A DNA stretch of 64,000 nucleotides from Nissolia schottii (lineage: Eukaryota > Streptophyta > Magnoliopsida > Fabales > Fabaceae). The stretch is taken from positions 154,083 through 218,082 of the forward strand of contig QANU01095112.1 in assembly GCA_003254905.1 (NCBI GenBank). Direction: 5' to 3'. The notes under the pieces were generated by a model. It searched no databases. It worked only from the letters and a program-made list of their open reading frames with translations, and was not told the DNA's origin. The position numbers and the translations under genes were made by a program. Positions 12,001 through 24,633 of the stretch are shown piece by piece (positions within the stretch are counted from its first letter, which is position 1; each line of letters opens with the position of its first letter).

Positions 12001-14477
12001 TTTGTTGATTATATCATGCTTACAACTTGTCACCATAGCCTCTGTCCTCAATTTTATCACACCCCATATTCCACAAAGAATGTTGTCCCAATTAATACAA
12101 AAGTGGGCAACGAATAACTTGAATCACTAAGGATGTACTGAAATCGCTTACAACCTATAGATCTATGCTCATGATGTCCGTAGGATGAATCTTAAAGACA
12201 AAATTTATGCATGCAATGCAGGAATATCTTGAGGAATATGTCGGAACTGATAAGAGGAGAACAATCTTATATCAGGTATGGTATATTAAATAAGCTTTCT
12301 TCTGTGCTCCCTCCGTTTCAATTTATTTGTCAATTCAGAGTTTGTACACAAATTAAGAAAAGTAATAAATGACCTTAATGAGTACAAAATAAGCTAATCT
12401 GATTAAATTACCCCTTTATTGGAAATAATTCCACCAACTCCATTAACACTCTTTTCCTTACTCCACTGTTTATTTCAGCAATATGTCAAAGGGATTTCAT
12501 CAACTGGAATGCAATCTAGCTATGGTTTTGATGGGCAACTCAATGCTTGTTGGACACATAAAATGACTCAAAAAGAGATTGAGGCCATTAAATCTGCAGG
12601 TTTTCTTGTTTCAGTCATTCATGGGAGGTGCGTACTCTGTAAACATTTGTGTAATACTGCTTGACACTACGTCATGTAATGATAATTCACAAATACAAGG
12701 CAAATTATGCATGAAATATACTGTGCATAGTGCACACACCCAATTTATCTTTGACGGAGTTTTAAGGATTGATTGTACATTTTGTGCACATTCAGGCATG
12801 ATATAATTGCTCAGATATATCACGCGAAGAGACTTGCTGAGAGGCTTCAACCAATGGCAAGAATGGTTGATCTTCATGGAGGTCATTTAGTTAGTCATGA
12901 GCGACCTGAAGAGGTATTAATAATCTAATAAATACCTGAAAACTTGACTTCTGAAGAAGTAGCATGTTGTATTTTGCATCTTCAGATTGATATTTGCAAT
13001 ATTGGTAAAGGTTGACAATGGGAAATGGACTGATAGCATTTCAAAAAATTCAGGTTAATCAAGCACTTTTTGACCTGATCAAGTCATCAGAAGCGAAGAT
13101 GAGCCCACTAGAATGGTCTAATTTACCAATGAAACAATCTTGTAAGTATTCCCTGTTGAACAGAATTATTTTTCTTGCACTTTGCAGTTCAACACTATCT
13201 CACACATGACACATGCCATGACTGTTTTCTGTAGCTTGGTGGTGGGTTGTCAACCTGTAGTTATAAAGTCTAAGCTCCAAGCGGAGAGGGACCCACGTTG
13301 GTGGGTGTTGGGGGCACTTTACTCACTCAATTTTTTACTGCTATATACGTGTTTAACCATTTTTGTCCCCACTAGCTACACAACCTAAGAACTTTTCCCT
13401 GAAAACAAGATTGATTGGGTAAATTCTAATTTTAATGAACTACAGCTAATTCCTCTCTTTTAGACTTTGCCCAGTTTCTCTCTTTCCAATCACAAAAACA
13501 TTTCCTTGTGTTAAACTGTTTTTGGTTTCCTACTTGACTAGATGACTTAATTAGCACCCAACAGCCCAAGTCTTCAAAGACACAACACAAAGCCATGTTT
13601 CAGCACATACCCTATTGGATGAGGATCCTCTCATGTTCTCTATGTTCATGTTATGAGAGAGAATAAGACAAGTTTTATTATGGTATGTCCCACTATTATT
13701 TGTTATATCAATCTTCTTTTTGTGTCTCCCTTTCATAACGTGACACTCTTGTGTTAGTAGAAAACATGAGAGGATTATCATCCATAGCTTGTCCCAGATG
13801 GTATTCACAGGTGAATTCCTATGAGATGAACTAGCTCACACGCACACCGGAGGATTAATGGTACTTACATTCACAATAACACTGCCTACCATGGAAAATT
13901 ATCGACAAATACAAAAAAGTTACAAGGTTGACCAAGAGGTTTTCCCTCACTAGGCCACTGCTCAAAATTTTTGGGTATGTGTAGCTATAATAACATTTTC
14001 TCACTCTTTTGAAAAGGATGTTATGGCTTCAAGCGAGCTTAGCATATTGTCTGATATGACATATCATATGCATCCTTATTTGAAATATAAATTACCAATT
14101 AGTACTCTCTGCACTATGTTCTGAACTTTTAATTGATCTAGTTTTGACCATATGGGGCTGAAGTTACAATAATTTATGGAGAATAAAGACGCATCATTTT
14201 TAGTTTGCTGATTTGTTAACATCTACACTGCTTTTTTCTGATAAGATATATTATATAATGATGTTGTGCAGGGTGGAACGAGAACAGGGTGTTATTTGTC
14301 AGAACAATCCAGGGTGGAAGCAATATCTCCCATAAATTTTGCGTATTAGAAAAACTTCATCTCTGCCTACTGTACATTTTTGGTCTCTTAGTTTTAGCAT
14401 TTGAGTATGGAAGAAGGTTTCTAAGAAACTTGAAACCAGTGCGACTTGGATCCCCCTCATATGTTGAAAGGCAATAA
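9078..14477 (+). CDS. Alpha/beta-hydrolase fold protein, 10 coding exons
   Basis: I read coding exons 9078-9228, 9336-9516, 9805-9887, 10211-10311, 11886-11981, 12222-12275, 12479-12627, 12796-12913, 13054-13141 and 14272-14477. All nine introns are GT-AG and all phases agree, giving 408 residues. The start MPYCEVG is the first ATG after the leader. Family features are an oxyanion-region GLAATHDSWGP, the nucleophile elbow GHSMG (Ser137), an acid in GRHDII (Asp274) and the catalytic His in HGGHLVSHERPEE (His302). These form a complete triad. A hydrophobic stretch at about 369-384 followed by basic residues could be a membrane anchor near the C terminus. The family is the plant group often labelled RutD-like or 'putative aminoacrylate hydrolase'; the true substrate is unknown. 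Intron 4 (10312-11885) contains a gap and a plastid rRNA fragment, and intron 6 contains a MITE piece. The gene looks intact. Confidence 0.9.
10955..11093. other. Assembly gap (139 N)
   Basis: Unsequenced bases in intron 4, preceded by a 16-base poly-T run and followed immediately by plastid-like rRNA sequence. Confidence 0.98.
11094..11257 (+). rRNA. Plastid 23S rRNA 3' end plus 23S-4.5S spacer fragment (NUPT)
   Basis: The sequence GGGTAGCCAAGTGCGGAGCG through CTATTCCGACTTCCCC is the conserved 3' end of chloroplast 23S rRNA. It continues into the 23S-4.5S spacer (AGAGCCTCCGGTAGCACAGC, then a GGGGATGGAGC block) and fades out near 11257, before 4.5S rRNA would begin. It is a nuclear fragment in the sense direction of the host gene's intron 4 and not a working rRNA gene. 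A few differences from the plastid consensus as I remember it suggest a decaying nuclear copy. Because it abuts a gap, a scaffolding error remains possible. Confidence 0.85.
12307..12440 (+). mobile_element. Stowaway-like MITE, one end only
   Basis: CTCCCTCCGTTTCAATTTAT matches the well-known terminal repeat of Stowaway (Tc1/mariner) MITEs. The interior is AT-rich. The opposite inverted repeat is not found before exon 7 at 12479, so this is a partial copy in intron 6; its right limit is an estimate. Confidence 0.55.
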
Positions 14478-15180
14478 CCCCTTCTTTTTTAACAGGTAAT
14501 TACTTTGTTTTTTCTGCATATTAATCATTGGTTTTTTTTTCTTTCCATTTTTATTTATTTGTTTATTTTCTAAGGAGTGTTTGTATGGAGGGTAAAAATA
14601 GGGAAGAATTTTTCATGGCAAGAACCCCTTCTCCATGCCAAACACACCACTAAAAATATGCAGAGCAGGGAAATTCTTACTTCCTCTCGTTGCAGGGTGG
14701 TCGATACTCGATACTCGATTCGTATGTGTACACCATCAATGTGAGAGATCACAGCACGTGTTGAGCAAGATGAGGCTCAGGTATGCCAATGCTGACTTTG
14801 TTTCCTCAGTTGGGGAACGAGAGGCTCGCCCTGGAAAGCACGAGAGGCACTGCAATTGATTTGTGATGAGGCATGACCCCTAACACTTCCACAATTCCCT
14901 TTGTAAAAAACTTTATATATTTCAACATATTGAAACTTTTGAAATATCTGCTCCATACCAAGCGAGGATGTTATGGCCTCAGAAAAGAATGTATAATCTT
15001 GTCTCAAAACTTGACCAAATACTGTTGGGAAATTCGCCTATTTGATAAAATAGAAGGGAAAAAACACAAGGTTTTCCATTTTGAACTTAATCCTTATGCA
15101 GCTAAATTTAATTTTTTTTCTTATATTATTATTTTTACTAAGAATTATTATGCAACGTATTTGTCTTTTGAATAATTTTA
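14478..15180 (+). other. 3' UTR and downstream region of the hydrolase gene
   Basis: After the stop codon, 'aacag|gtaatt' at about 14493 and later 'ctcag' sites suggest that the 3' UTR may be spliced, with a possible exon around 14696-14780. Polyadenylation probably lies between 14900 and 15180, where the sequence becomes very AT-rich. The boundaries are inference. Confidence 0.4.
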
Positions 15181-17270
15181 ATCTATAATTAATCAATTGT
15201 GTAGAATTTTATTCTAATAATGCATTAAACATTTAACGTGATTCTACGTACAATTCAAGACTACACCTACAGTTGGGGTTAATTTGGAGTATTTTGGAAC
15301 CCAATCCACATGTTACATTAATGATTGATGTATTGGATTTGGTCGGAGGAATCATTAAATCTACATGTTTCGACCTCTCCCGTCATAAGTAGGTGTACTG
15401 AGATCATGCTAACGTAAATGTCCATATGTTTAAGGAAACAATTATAACAAGTAACAAGCCTAAGAAAACGTACAACGTCAGTCTAAAATGAACTAAAATG
15501 TAATATAACACATTTTCAGTAAATATATAATAAGCCTGAGAACTCTAATAACCCTTGGAATAAAAATGAATAAGTCGGTTAAGTGAGGTTGTGTAGTGTG
15601 GAAAAGGCACAGCTCACGAGAAATTGCAGGTTGACCTAAATCAACTGATTATTTAACAGTTTGAGCTCATCAAATGTAATTTTGGTGCAATGAAAATGAT
15701 CGGATGTACAGTGTCTCTTTGATTGGCTTTCATTATTTTGGTGAAGTTATTTTTCATTTACTTCCACCAAATTAAAATTGTATTTTTTAATCACCCATAC
15801 TAACATTTACTTTACTCTTTCAAAATTTAATTATATCTTTTTAATAATTTTATGTGTAATGTTATTTATACACTGATTTGGATGTGCACTAAGTGTCTCC
15901 TTTCGTACACCTTATAGGATCCCACTCATTTCACAAACACAAATCAATTCTTTCAATTCACTAATCAATCCCACTAATACTTGGTACATTATGTAATTTG
16001 CTTCATTCTCTTATATTTAATTCTCTTATAAGCAATTCTCCTAACCAAAGCAACACCACTTCTTTTGCAAATCAAAAAAGATCGAACCCACTACTATCTA
16101 AAAGACTTCATAAAATGTACCAAAAGAAAAGAAAAACCAAATCACGGAATTTTCATTCTCATAATTCAACATATTTGCAACTACCCACCTATCAAAAGAT
16201 AAGACATTCTATTAACAATATAACTAACATCAAGAGATTACTAATACTTACCGACATAAGAATTTCCGTCAAGTCTAACAAATTTTAGGTTTGGGAAAGT
16301 GAACTTGGGTGTACAAAATGTAAGCACGAAGAACCAATCGTCATTGGCAAGACATTTCATGGACAAGCCACTAAAATTAGAACATAAGAAACAGCTGAAG
16401 AATCAAATCATAAGCATTTTGGCTTTGATTAATTTCCCATAAATTACGATTAGGAATTTGCATCATTGTAAAGTAGTTTCGTACGCCCACGACATATTTG
16501 CATGGTTTTGTTCATCCAAAACGAAAAATTAGTGAGAAAAACCGTACCTCGTACGTTGGTTGGTTCTTGAGGCAGAGATAGGTTCCGGGTTCGGATGGGA
16601 TATCTCGTCTTGCGGAGCTTGAAGAGAGCAAAGTTAACGAGGCAGGCACAACTCAAAGAGAAGGAAAACAAAGAGAAACAAGCATAGAATCAGTTTGGTG
16701 CCCAATAATGTGCCCTGTGGATTCGAAAGAAAGCTTAGCATATGTTCCGCTGGAATATGCTAATATGCTCAGGGGTTACTGGGACTTGGTCACCCGCCAT
16801 GTTTTAATATTTATTATTAAATGGCAAGTGTTGCGTTTAATAATCAAAATCTTAATTTTGGTTACGTTATGTAATCTGTATTAATTAATTAAATTTTTTT
16901 GATTTTTTTTCCACCACTGTTTTAGAGAAAATTTTCCCACTCAAATCGCCCTCACTAAATTTATTCAATTGACCCCACTAAATTGTTCGTATTTTAAATT
17001 TTAAAGTTCATTAAACTTATTTCACTTAACCCATAAATCTTTTTTTTCAATTTAAATTACGAAGTTCACTAAATTTATCTCACTTGACCCCATTAAATCT
17101 TTCATAATTTAAAAATCAACATTCTCTCGCATCTAACATTTAAAAATATAAAAAATAACGCTTGAGTAATTGGTATAAAAAATTCATATCAACAAATTTA
17201 AAATAATTTATGTGGATACTATGGATATGTGCTAAACTAGTAATAATTAAAAAGAGTAATGGTTAGGAGA
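15181..17270. other. AT-rich intergenic DNA, nothing assigned
   Basis: No gene or element could be supported. Frames at 15998-16288 and 16450-16671 show no domain. A GC-richer patch at 16540-16680 could be a degraded exon, but I cannot identify it. Confidence 0.5.
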
Positions 17271-17284
17271 CTTACCTTATCAAC

Positions 17285-17480
17285 ATACTTATCTTTATGG
17301 TTGTTAAACTCTCGAGCTAACTCGTAAATTTTTACGAGTTTATGACTTTACTACACAAAACGAATTAACACTTATGTAAACTCTTTTTTTGGTAAACTCG
17401 TACGAGTTTAAGTAAACTCTCAATTCTACTAGCGAGTTTACGAGTTAAAATTTATCTGTGAGTTTACGAGTTTACCTCAA
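17285..17480. repeat. Cluster of palindromic TAAACTCG motifs
   Basis: Several copies of TAAACTCG / CGAGTTTA in both orientations, including a perfect 18-bp palindrome at 17393-17410 and an inverted pair around 17319-17340. It looks like a MITE-type or foldback remnant; no family was recognised. Confidence 0.6.
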
Positions 17481-17689
17481 AATGTACAAATTTTGTAAAT
17501 TTGTTAGATACATACCTAACTTTGTTTATATTAGATAATATATATTGGGTTTTATTTAGCTAATTTCATATATTTATCATAACTGAGCTATGTTTTATTG
17601 AATTATAAAATAATACAGATACTGAATAAAGTATGACATAACCACTAAGTGCCATGCATTAAGGTGTATTTCAAAAATGATGTTAGTTT

Positions 17690-18749
17690 TTCATTATACA
17701 AATCTCAGCCCATAGTTACTACTCAAACTTACTCTTTTTCTATTTCAAACCTAGGTATACCTAAATCCTGACAAAGTCACAAATAAACACCAGCAGTTTT
17801 CCAGGCAAACTACAACAATATTAGCAACATATACATAACATTATTTACGCATAAAACATCATAAATATGCCACTTAGACAGTGGGTTATCGGATTACTCA
17901 CCTCTCAGACGATTTAAGCGACTTCGCAGAAAGTTCCCTTGGAAAGCCTCGGTGTCTCCTAAGCTCGTGGTTGCTTTTCTTTGGGAGAAAAAACGAGATG
18001 AGGACTTGGTTTTTAGGGAGAAAATTGCAATAGAAAGTGATGACAAAATTACGGGGAAAGCCGTAGCGATGCCGTGTAGTGAGGCTTGGTTTTTCTGTTA
18101 TGTCGAAGTAACGACTGAGTGCTTGAGAGGAACGTGTTTTGGAGAGAGTTCACAAATGAATTGGAAGCACCACGGATGGCCTATTTATAGGCTCATGTCC
18201 GTGGCCTTGCTCTTCAATTTGGCAAATTTTGGCCCAAAAATTAAAAGAAAAAGAAATGGAAACGTAGGATAATTAACATGTCATGAATAGTGCCATTTAG
18301 GATAGACTTTGTTGACGTTTGTTGCACCGTGTGATTTTGGCCTCCTAGATGTGCACTTGCTTCTTCTAATTTTTCAATTTAATTTCGATTGTATTTGATT
18401 GTGTTTGGTCGTTGGCGGTTCGTGCTCGGATGCCCTAAAAGTTATCCAAACACACCATCGTGATTTACTAATTTTTCTAATGAGGAATTTAAGCCCATCC
18501 AAGGTATTCATAAATTTATTTTCATAAAAGTATACTTTACGAATACCTTTGATACATAATTAAATTCTAATAATGTATGAAAATCGGTTCGGATCTCGTG
18601 AAATTCCGCGAGATCGCAAAACCCCCTTTTTTTCTTACTGGTATTTTTAGAAAATAAATCTTATGATTTAATTTTTCAGTCTCAATAATTGGTTCGTATT
18701 TATTTATTACACGAAATTCTTCGTAAAGGGAAAAATCGAGATGTTACCA
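17690..18749 (-). mobile_element. Relic Ty3/gypsy LTR (minus strand)
   Basis: The minus-strand start at 18749 (TGGTAACATCTCGATTTTTCC) resembles the TGTAACAACCCGACTTTTTC start of the chromovirus LTRs. The order of landmarks is also the same: a GATCTCG block, a block near 'ccgag' and a TATA box (18190-18181). The left limit is uncertain. It is more diverged than the LTRs further right. Confidence 0.55.
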
Positions 18750-20420
18750 TTGGCACCTAGAAAGCCAAACGAAACCACCATCAGAAACCCATAAATAAAA
18801 CTTTAAACTGGTAGGCCCCACAGTAGCGATCCTAGCATCGCTACGACGTTCTGGAATTGCCATGGTATCCTAACGACCACCGTAGGCCACCACCAACATG
18901 GTGGAGGCGCTGAAGCCTACTACCTAGGCCATCCTAAAAAAGGAGTAGCAACCCACCTAAGAGGGAGAAAGAAAGGAGCAGAACTTTTCTAATAGGGAAG
19001 AAGGAGTCTGAACTCTGAGCGGGTTGTAATGGGGGAGGAGAACTTTATATATAGGCGAAGGAGAGGCCAAACGGATGGGCTAGCCATAAGAAAATGCACC
19101 CAAAGCAAAAAAAATGCAGAGTTGACATGACGCGTGTCTTGCACGAGATGATACACGTCTCGCGTGAGACACCTCTCCCAAAATGTCTCGTGCGAGTTTC
19201 TCTTGGCGTCTCGTGCGAGACGCCTCATGATCTTGTTGAGGGTCACAACAATCTTCCCCCAAGAATTTTTGTCCCCATCTCTTGGAAAGCGTTAGATGTG
19301 ACGTCTTCTGCTTCTCAAGTCGCCTCCTCGCTAGAGCGGTTCCTCTAGCTGGCCACCTTGGAGCAAAGCTTCTTGTCTTGACTATGGTTATTGGCCTTTC
19401 TTGTTGGGGCGTTCTTGGTTCCACGTAGGTGTCTTGTTGGGTAGACCTGCCTACCGTCTTGGATGAAACGTCTGCGCATAGGGTCATGGAACACGGGGTT
19501 CAGCGTCGCCGATCTCTTATGTTACTACCGTAACTCTCCTTGTAGCCTCCTAAAGGACCTTCTTTCCAAACTCAAATTGTAGTTCGCGTCTATGAATCTG
19601 CTTGAGACTTGCTAAGACTGAGCGACCATAAGCCTTCCCTTACTAAGCTTGATCTTGTTTGTGGCGTCTTGAACAGTGTTCAGGGCAATCAACCTTGCTT
19701 CGCCTACTTCTAATTGACTTATGAAGGATCTACATCGTCTCTTGCTGGTTGTCAGTGTTTAGCTTTAACTAGCTAACAAATGGGGCATCTTGTCACAAAA
19801 CATCCTATTCTGAAGAATCCTTTGAAACCCTGGTACATCTTCGTTGATCCGCAAACTTCTTCCATAACTAGGTTTCGTAGAATCTCTAAAGTCTGAAGCA
19901 CTGAACCATGTTGCTACTCGTAATACTCCTTCTAAGTCTATGAGAACTCTGACGCTACGCTTCTTATCGGCTCCTGCAAGACCTTATGCCAACTGGGATC
20001 ATACAACTACATCCTAAACCTTTTCTGAATATGACACTCATGCCATTCTGAATCTTCGTGGTGCTTCCTTCATTTTAGAACTTTCGGTGTGTCATTTCTG
20101 GATCTCTAGGGACATGTTCTGGGCCTCAAGGCCGATTGGAATGCCTTCAACTAACCTACGCGAAACCTGGATTTTCTGTTGAACACGTGTCGCTGTTCTC
20201 ATGCGCAAAATCCTGATCTTGTAGGGGCGCTATACTGGGCATACCATGAGAGGTTCGCTTGCTGCTTCCTCGAAACGAACTCTCGAGAGTGGAAGGTGAT
20301 ATCTTGCAAGAGATATCCACGGGTGTAGGTACATGGAGGTGTAAAGACCTTGGATGCTGAAGCAAACGTAACAAGGAAAATCCAGGTTGGTGCCTGAGCG
20401 TTTTGATTCCCTAGGCATGT
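18750..20420 (-). mobile_element. Unclassified retroelement-derived sequence
   Basis: No domain could be read with confidence. It lies between a minus-strand LTR and a minus-strand gag, so it is probably internal gypsy sequence. It contains several CTCGTGCGAG-type motifs, including the palindrome at 19205-19224. Confidence 0.35.
19205..19224. repeat. 20-bp perfect palindrome
   Basis: GGCGTCTCGTGCGAGACGCC: 9-bp arms around TG, 20 bases in all. Related CTCGTGCGAG and CTCGCGTGAG motifs occur within the preceding 80 bases. Confidence 0.85.
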
Positions 20421-21622
20421 TGACTCTTGACTAGGAGCTGCTTGAAGGTTGGGACAATCTCTCTTTATGTGGCCTTCTTTTCCACACTTGTAGCATCCCG
20501 AAGTGCCAAACTAACAAGGACTGAGGTGGTGTTTCCCATAGGTTGGACAACTGGGAAAGGAAGGTGTCTTGCCCGAGAACTGGGCACCTGTCTGTAGACT
20601 CTGGGAAAAGGCAACAGAGACAATGGGTTCTGAGAAAACTACTCAGGGAAAAGGCAACAGAGGACTCTGTTGGCTTGGGTCTTGGCTTACCCAAGGAATG
20701 GTGTAGGTACCTTGGTGCTTGGCCCTCTTTGCTTCACTGGAGGCCCTCTGATCTGTCAAATTAGTTTCGATCCTGATGGAAGCATTGATGATCTCTGCAT
20801 ATGATGACTTGTCCACATGTGCGGACAGCCCCACTTGTTACTAAGTGGGAAGGTTGCCTACAAAATGGCAGACTCTCTCTCAATCCGTCAACAATAGCTG
20901 ATTAGAAGCTTGACTAAGGTAGTTGAAACATTCGTCATATTCTACCACCATCATCCCTAGCGTAAGCTTCAAATGGAGAAACTCATCTACTAAGTGGTCC
21001 ATGAGACTGGTAGGGAGGAACCTCTCGCGGAGCTCAATCGAAAACTCCTCCCACGAGAGCGGAGGTCTGTCCTTACCCCTGCTCTTCTTCAACCTACTGT
21101 ACCACCATGCTGCGTGGTCAGTCAGCTAGTACCTTACTAGCTCCATTTCCTTAAGAGGAGAGACATTGAGCATCTATCTCAATTGATCGATCTAACAAGA
21201 AGTCTAGAGGTTTTTCCGTGGATAAATTGCCTCTGAACATCAAAGGTCACAAACTTCGAAAACGATCGAGGATAGCATCGCCTAAGGCAGTGGCTGGTCG
21301 TGCACTTGCCCGAGCCACACCTACTATATCTCGGGCCATCTGAGTTATGGACCTTTCTAGACTGTTCACGCATGTATTGTCGCCTGAGGTAGCGTTAACA
21401 ACAGGTCTCTTGCTTGCCATGTTCCCTGAGGGTGGAACCAAGAACTTACCATGAAATAGTATTTAAAAGAAACTAACTCTGGACTGGAAGATTGACTCTA
21501 CTATAGGTTTTAGGTACTACTACATTCCATTCAAATGGGCGCGCTTCCATTCGTACAGTTGCAGTAGCACTTGAAGTCCCTATGCTCCAGCAACTAAGGG
21601 AAACCTATGGCTCTGATACCAC
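20421..21622 (-). mobile_element. Ty3/gypsy relic: gag, zinc knuckle and primer site
   Basis: On the minus strand, TGGTATCAGAGC at 21622-21611 is an initiator-Met-tRNA primer site. Downstream are gag-like segments at 21441-21247 and 21092-20880 (the latter with a WEEFSIELRERFLP core) and a CCHC knuckle at about 20496-20452 (CYKCGKEGHIKRDC). The copy is broken in several places and no polymerase was recognised. Confidence 0.7.
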
Positions 21623-21625
21623 TTT

Positions 21626-22950
21626 GTCATACCCCAACTTAGGACGTGACTGCACGTAGGGCTAGTGCCCTACGAAAGCATTGACGTGGCATACTAAACA
21701 TGCAATGAATGGTAAATAATAAATAAATACTGGTTATTTCATTTATTAATAACTGAAAAATTGGTTACATAACTGAACTGTATATGAATGAGTTTACAAA
21801 ATAATCATGTCTGAAATGAAGTCTATGAACTATCAGGGATCCTGCCCTAGGCGTCTGGAGCATGACTATGACTACTCGGTAGTCCCCACTATGAAGCAGA
21901 GCTTACCACAGGTATTTGGAATCCTCGCCTACTGCACGAGGGGATCGTCCTCACTAGCCTCAACCAAATCTGAAAATGGTTTTGACAGAGGGGTGAGTTG
22001 TCAACTCAGTGGTGGGTACCTCGGTACCACCCAAATAACACATACAACACATAATATGATGACATATAGATACATGTATATACATACTGAAGCAACATGT
22101 ACCAATTAAGGAAATTATAAAATTGTTATATGAAAGGAACTGAATAAACTGCATAATTGAGTAAACTGGATTAACTGAATAACTGCTAGAATATAAAACT
22201 GATCTAGTGTACCTATGTCCATGTCCCTGGCGGAGCAACATGATTCGAGGGAGCCGTAGTTCAACCCCACTTCACCAGGATAAATCCGGGTGGTTCTGAT
22301 ATGCACACAACTCAGATATCTGTGAGGGTACGCATACCCTAAGTCTGAGGAGTTTGGCCCTCGCCTAATATGCTAAATCTAGAAAGGCATGCACGCCGTA
22401 ATCTGAGGATCCTGACGCTCATATCTATCTACTACTGAGTCTGGCTTGTAAGGTCATTGACCCCGTACTGCTATAAATCATCTACCCTGTGTTCTACTAT
22501 TTGTAAAGTCTTTTAGGGAACTGTCTTTGATTTCCCAAGTTGTTAAGGCTTAAAACTACTAATTATGACAAGTGTATCCTTATTTAACTAATCTTTGTTT
22601 AGTCCAACCTAAGGACTAAGGTCCCATAATTAGGATAGGATTCCCAGGTAAGTGTGGTTCGTCACAAATAGATAACTTAAGTACCATGTCTTTCCTTAGC
22701 CAAAACCTGCCCCTCGTTAGGGTCTCTGCCTTAATCGGAGTCTTTATTATTAGATCTTATGTATAAACATAGCCTAGTATCTCTAAGGATATCAAACCTA
22801 TGGGTTATGCTCTCTTCCCTAACATAACATAGCATAATATAGCGTGACATATATAACATGGCATATGGCATAACATAATAATTTACATACTTAGGAGACC
22901 TTTCTTATCAAACATGACTAACAACTCAATGGTAGCAATATAATCCTGAA
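21626..22950 (-). mobile_element. 5' LTR of the minus-strand gypsy relic
   Basis: The left boundary TGTCATACCCCAAC lies three bases from the primer site and so marks the 3' end of the 5' LTR in minus-strand sense. The right boundary is not defined; LTR-like AT-rich sequence with 'acatagcataatatagc' runs continues to about 22900. Confidence 0.5.
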
Positions 22951-24090
22951 CGTGCTGATGTTTTCTAACTATTTGTTGCATCTAATTGTCGTTTGATATT
23001 ACAACGAGTTTATATCGTAAAAGCCCACTAACTCGTGAAAAATTATTTTTACCACTCTCTTCTAGTATAACTAACTAATCGTAGTAGTTAGATCTACAAA
23101 CGACATAGTTTGCAAAATAAAATATAATAATGGATTATCGTTGCATATAAATACAACACCTTCATTTATATCAATTTCTACAGAACCACAGAATAAATGA
23201 GAACATCAATGAATTGATTGTCCTTGTTTTTATTTTCTCCACAAGAACTGTGACAAGTGTGAGATGGTGAAGTAAAAAAAAATAAAGATGAGAACGAAAA
23301 GAGAAATGAGTAGTGTAATTGAGAATGGGGAAGAAGCTAAATTTATAGACATTTTTTGAGACTAAATCGCCTAATAGTTGGGTGAATTGTGCATTGTAAA
23401 GTAAAAAATAAATACATTCCCCTACTTTCACGTTCTTCTACAAATCCAAAAAAATATATTATTTTATGTTGAACTTGCATAATTCACCCAAAAGCCGATG
23501 CACACTATGATGCTCAAAAAAGGCAAATTTTGACCGACGTAATAAAGTGTCAGAAGAGTACCACATTTTAGCAATTAATAATTCTACACCGCATTTTCAC
23601 ATGTTAGCCCATTTATTTCCACATTTAAATTTTTAGTCTGCTTTCCATCATGGTTGATGTCGTCTTCCAAGAAGACATTCATTCATAATGGGTGAAATTA
23701 TGGCGGGCCTTGCAAGCTCAGTCCCTCATTTGTGCGATCTCAAGACACAGTGTGGGTTGTGCATTCATGATGGCGGAAGAGGCTCTCGAAGCCCTATAGG
23801 CATGGATGTTCAAGGATTCATGAGGGTGGGCAGCGTTTCACATCCTCACGATTGCGCCGCTTGAGATTTGCCAATTGGGCCCTTCGTGTAGACTACAGAA
23901 TCCAACATTGGGCAAGTTGGTTCATCTCTAGTGATATTGGCCCCACCGGGTTTGAGAATAAGGACCAAAAAAGAGTTTTGAGAATTGACGGCTTGAATAT
24001 GTTGTGCTCATTAATGGGCCAGTGATGCTTATGTGGGCAAAACCTGTCTTTACTGATGAAGGTTCTCTCACTTTAAAGTAGGGGTAAACA
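22951..24090. other. Unassigned intergenic DNA
   Basis: The left half is AT-rich. From 23640 to 24060 the composition is more balanced, but neither strand gives a recognisable protein or element. Confidence 0.45.
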
Positions 24091-24250
24091 TGGGTTGGGT
24101 TGGGTCGGGTCGGGTAGGATTTGCCCATATCACCGATCTGACCTGCCTATCAGCGAGTGGGTCGGGTCAGGTAAAATTGACATTTTTTTATTGGTACCCG
24201 CCAGACCCGTCATCCGCTTTAGGTTGGGTTAAGCGGATCGATGGGTAACC
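24091..24250. repeat. GGGTTGGGTCGGGT-type repeat
   Basis: GGGTTGGGTTGGGTCGGGTC near 24091-24118, with complementary ACCCGC/GACCCG motifs at 24195-24252, followed by A/T runs. It resembles a dispersed plant repeat with pentanucleotide ends; it is not telomeric. Confidence 0.5.
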
Positions 24251-24633
24251 CGCTCTCTCTTTTTTTAAAAAAATTCAATTTCTTTTAAAAAAAATTCCAT
24301 TTTTTAATAGAAAAAATCTATTATTTTTTTAAAAAATAGACACCTATTTTTTAAATTAAAAAACCTATTTTTTAAATTAAAAAATCTATTTTTCAATTTA
24401 AAACAACCATATTTTAACAATTAAAAATTAAAAGTNAAGTAGAAGTGAAATTTAAATAACTGTATGTGCCGTAACTGTCCTGAGAACCACAAGCCACCTA
24501 CTTAAGTTCTGCTGATAATTTAATGATATAAACTGTGGTAGTTAATTAACCAATTATTTATCTTAGCAATTAGTGCTATAACACTAACCGATTTTTTGTT
24601 TATTTGATGGCGAGTAGAGATTATTAAATACAC

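Noticed and set aside
16450-16671. Possible first exon on the minus strand
   Set aside because: No recognisable domain, no partner exon and a competing plus-strand frame.
24091-24118. Telomere-like repeat
   Set aside because: The unit is GGGTT/GGGTC, not TTTAGGG, and the run is short.
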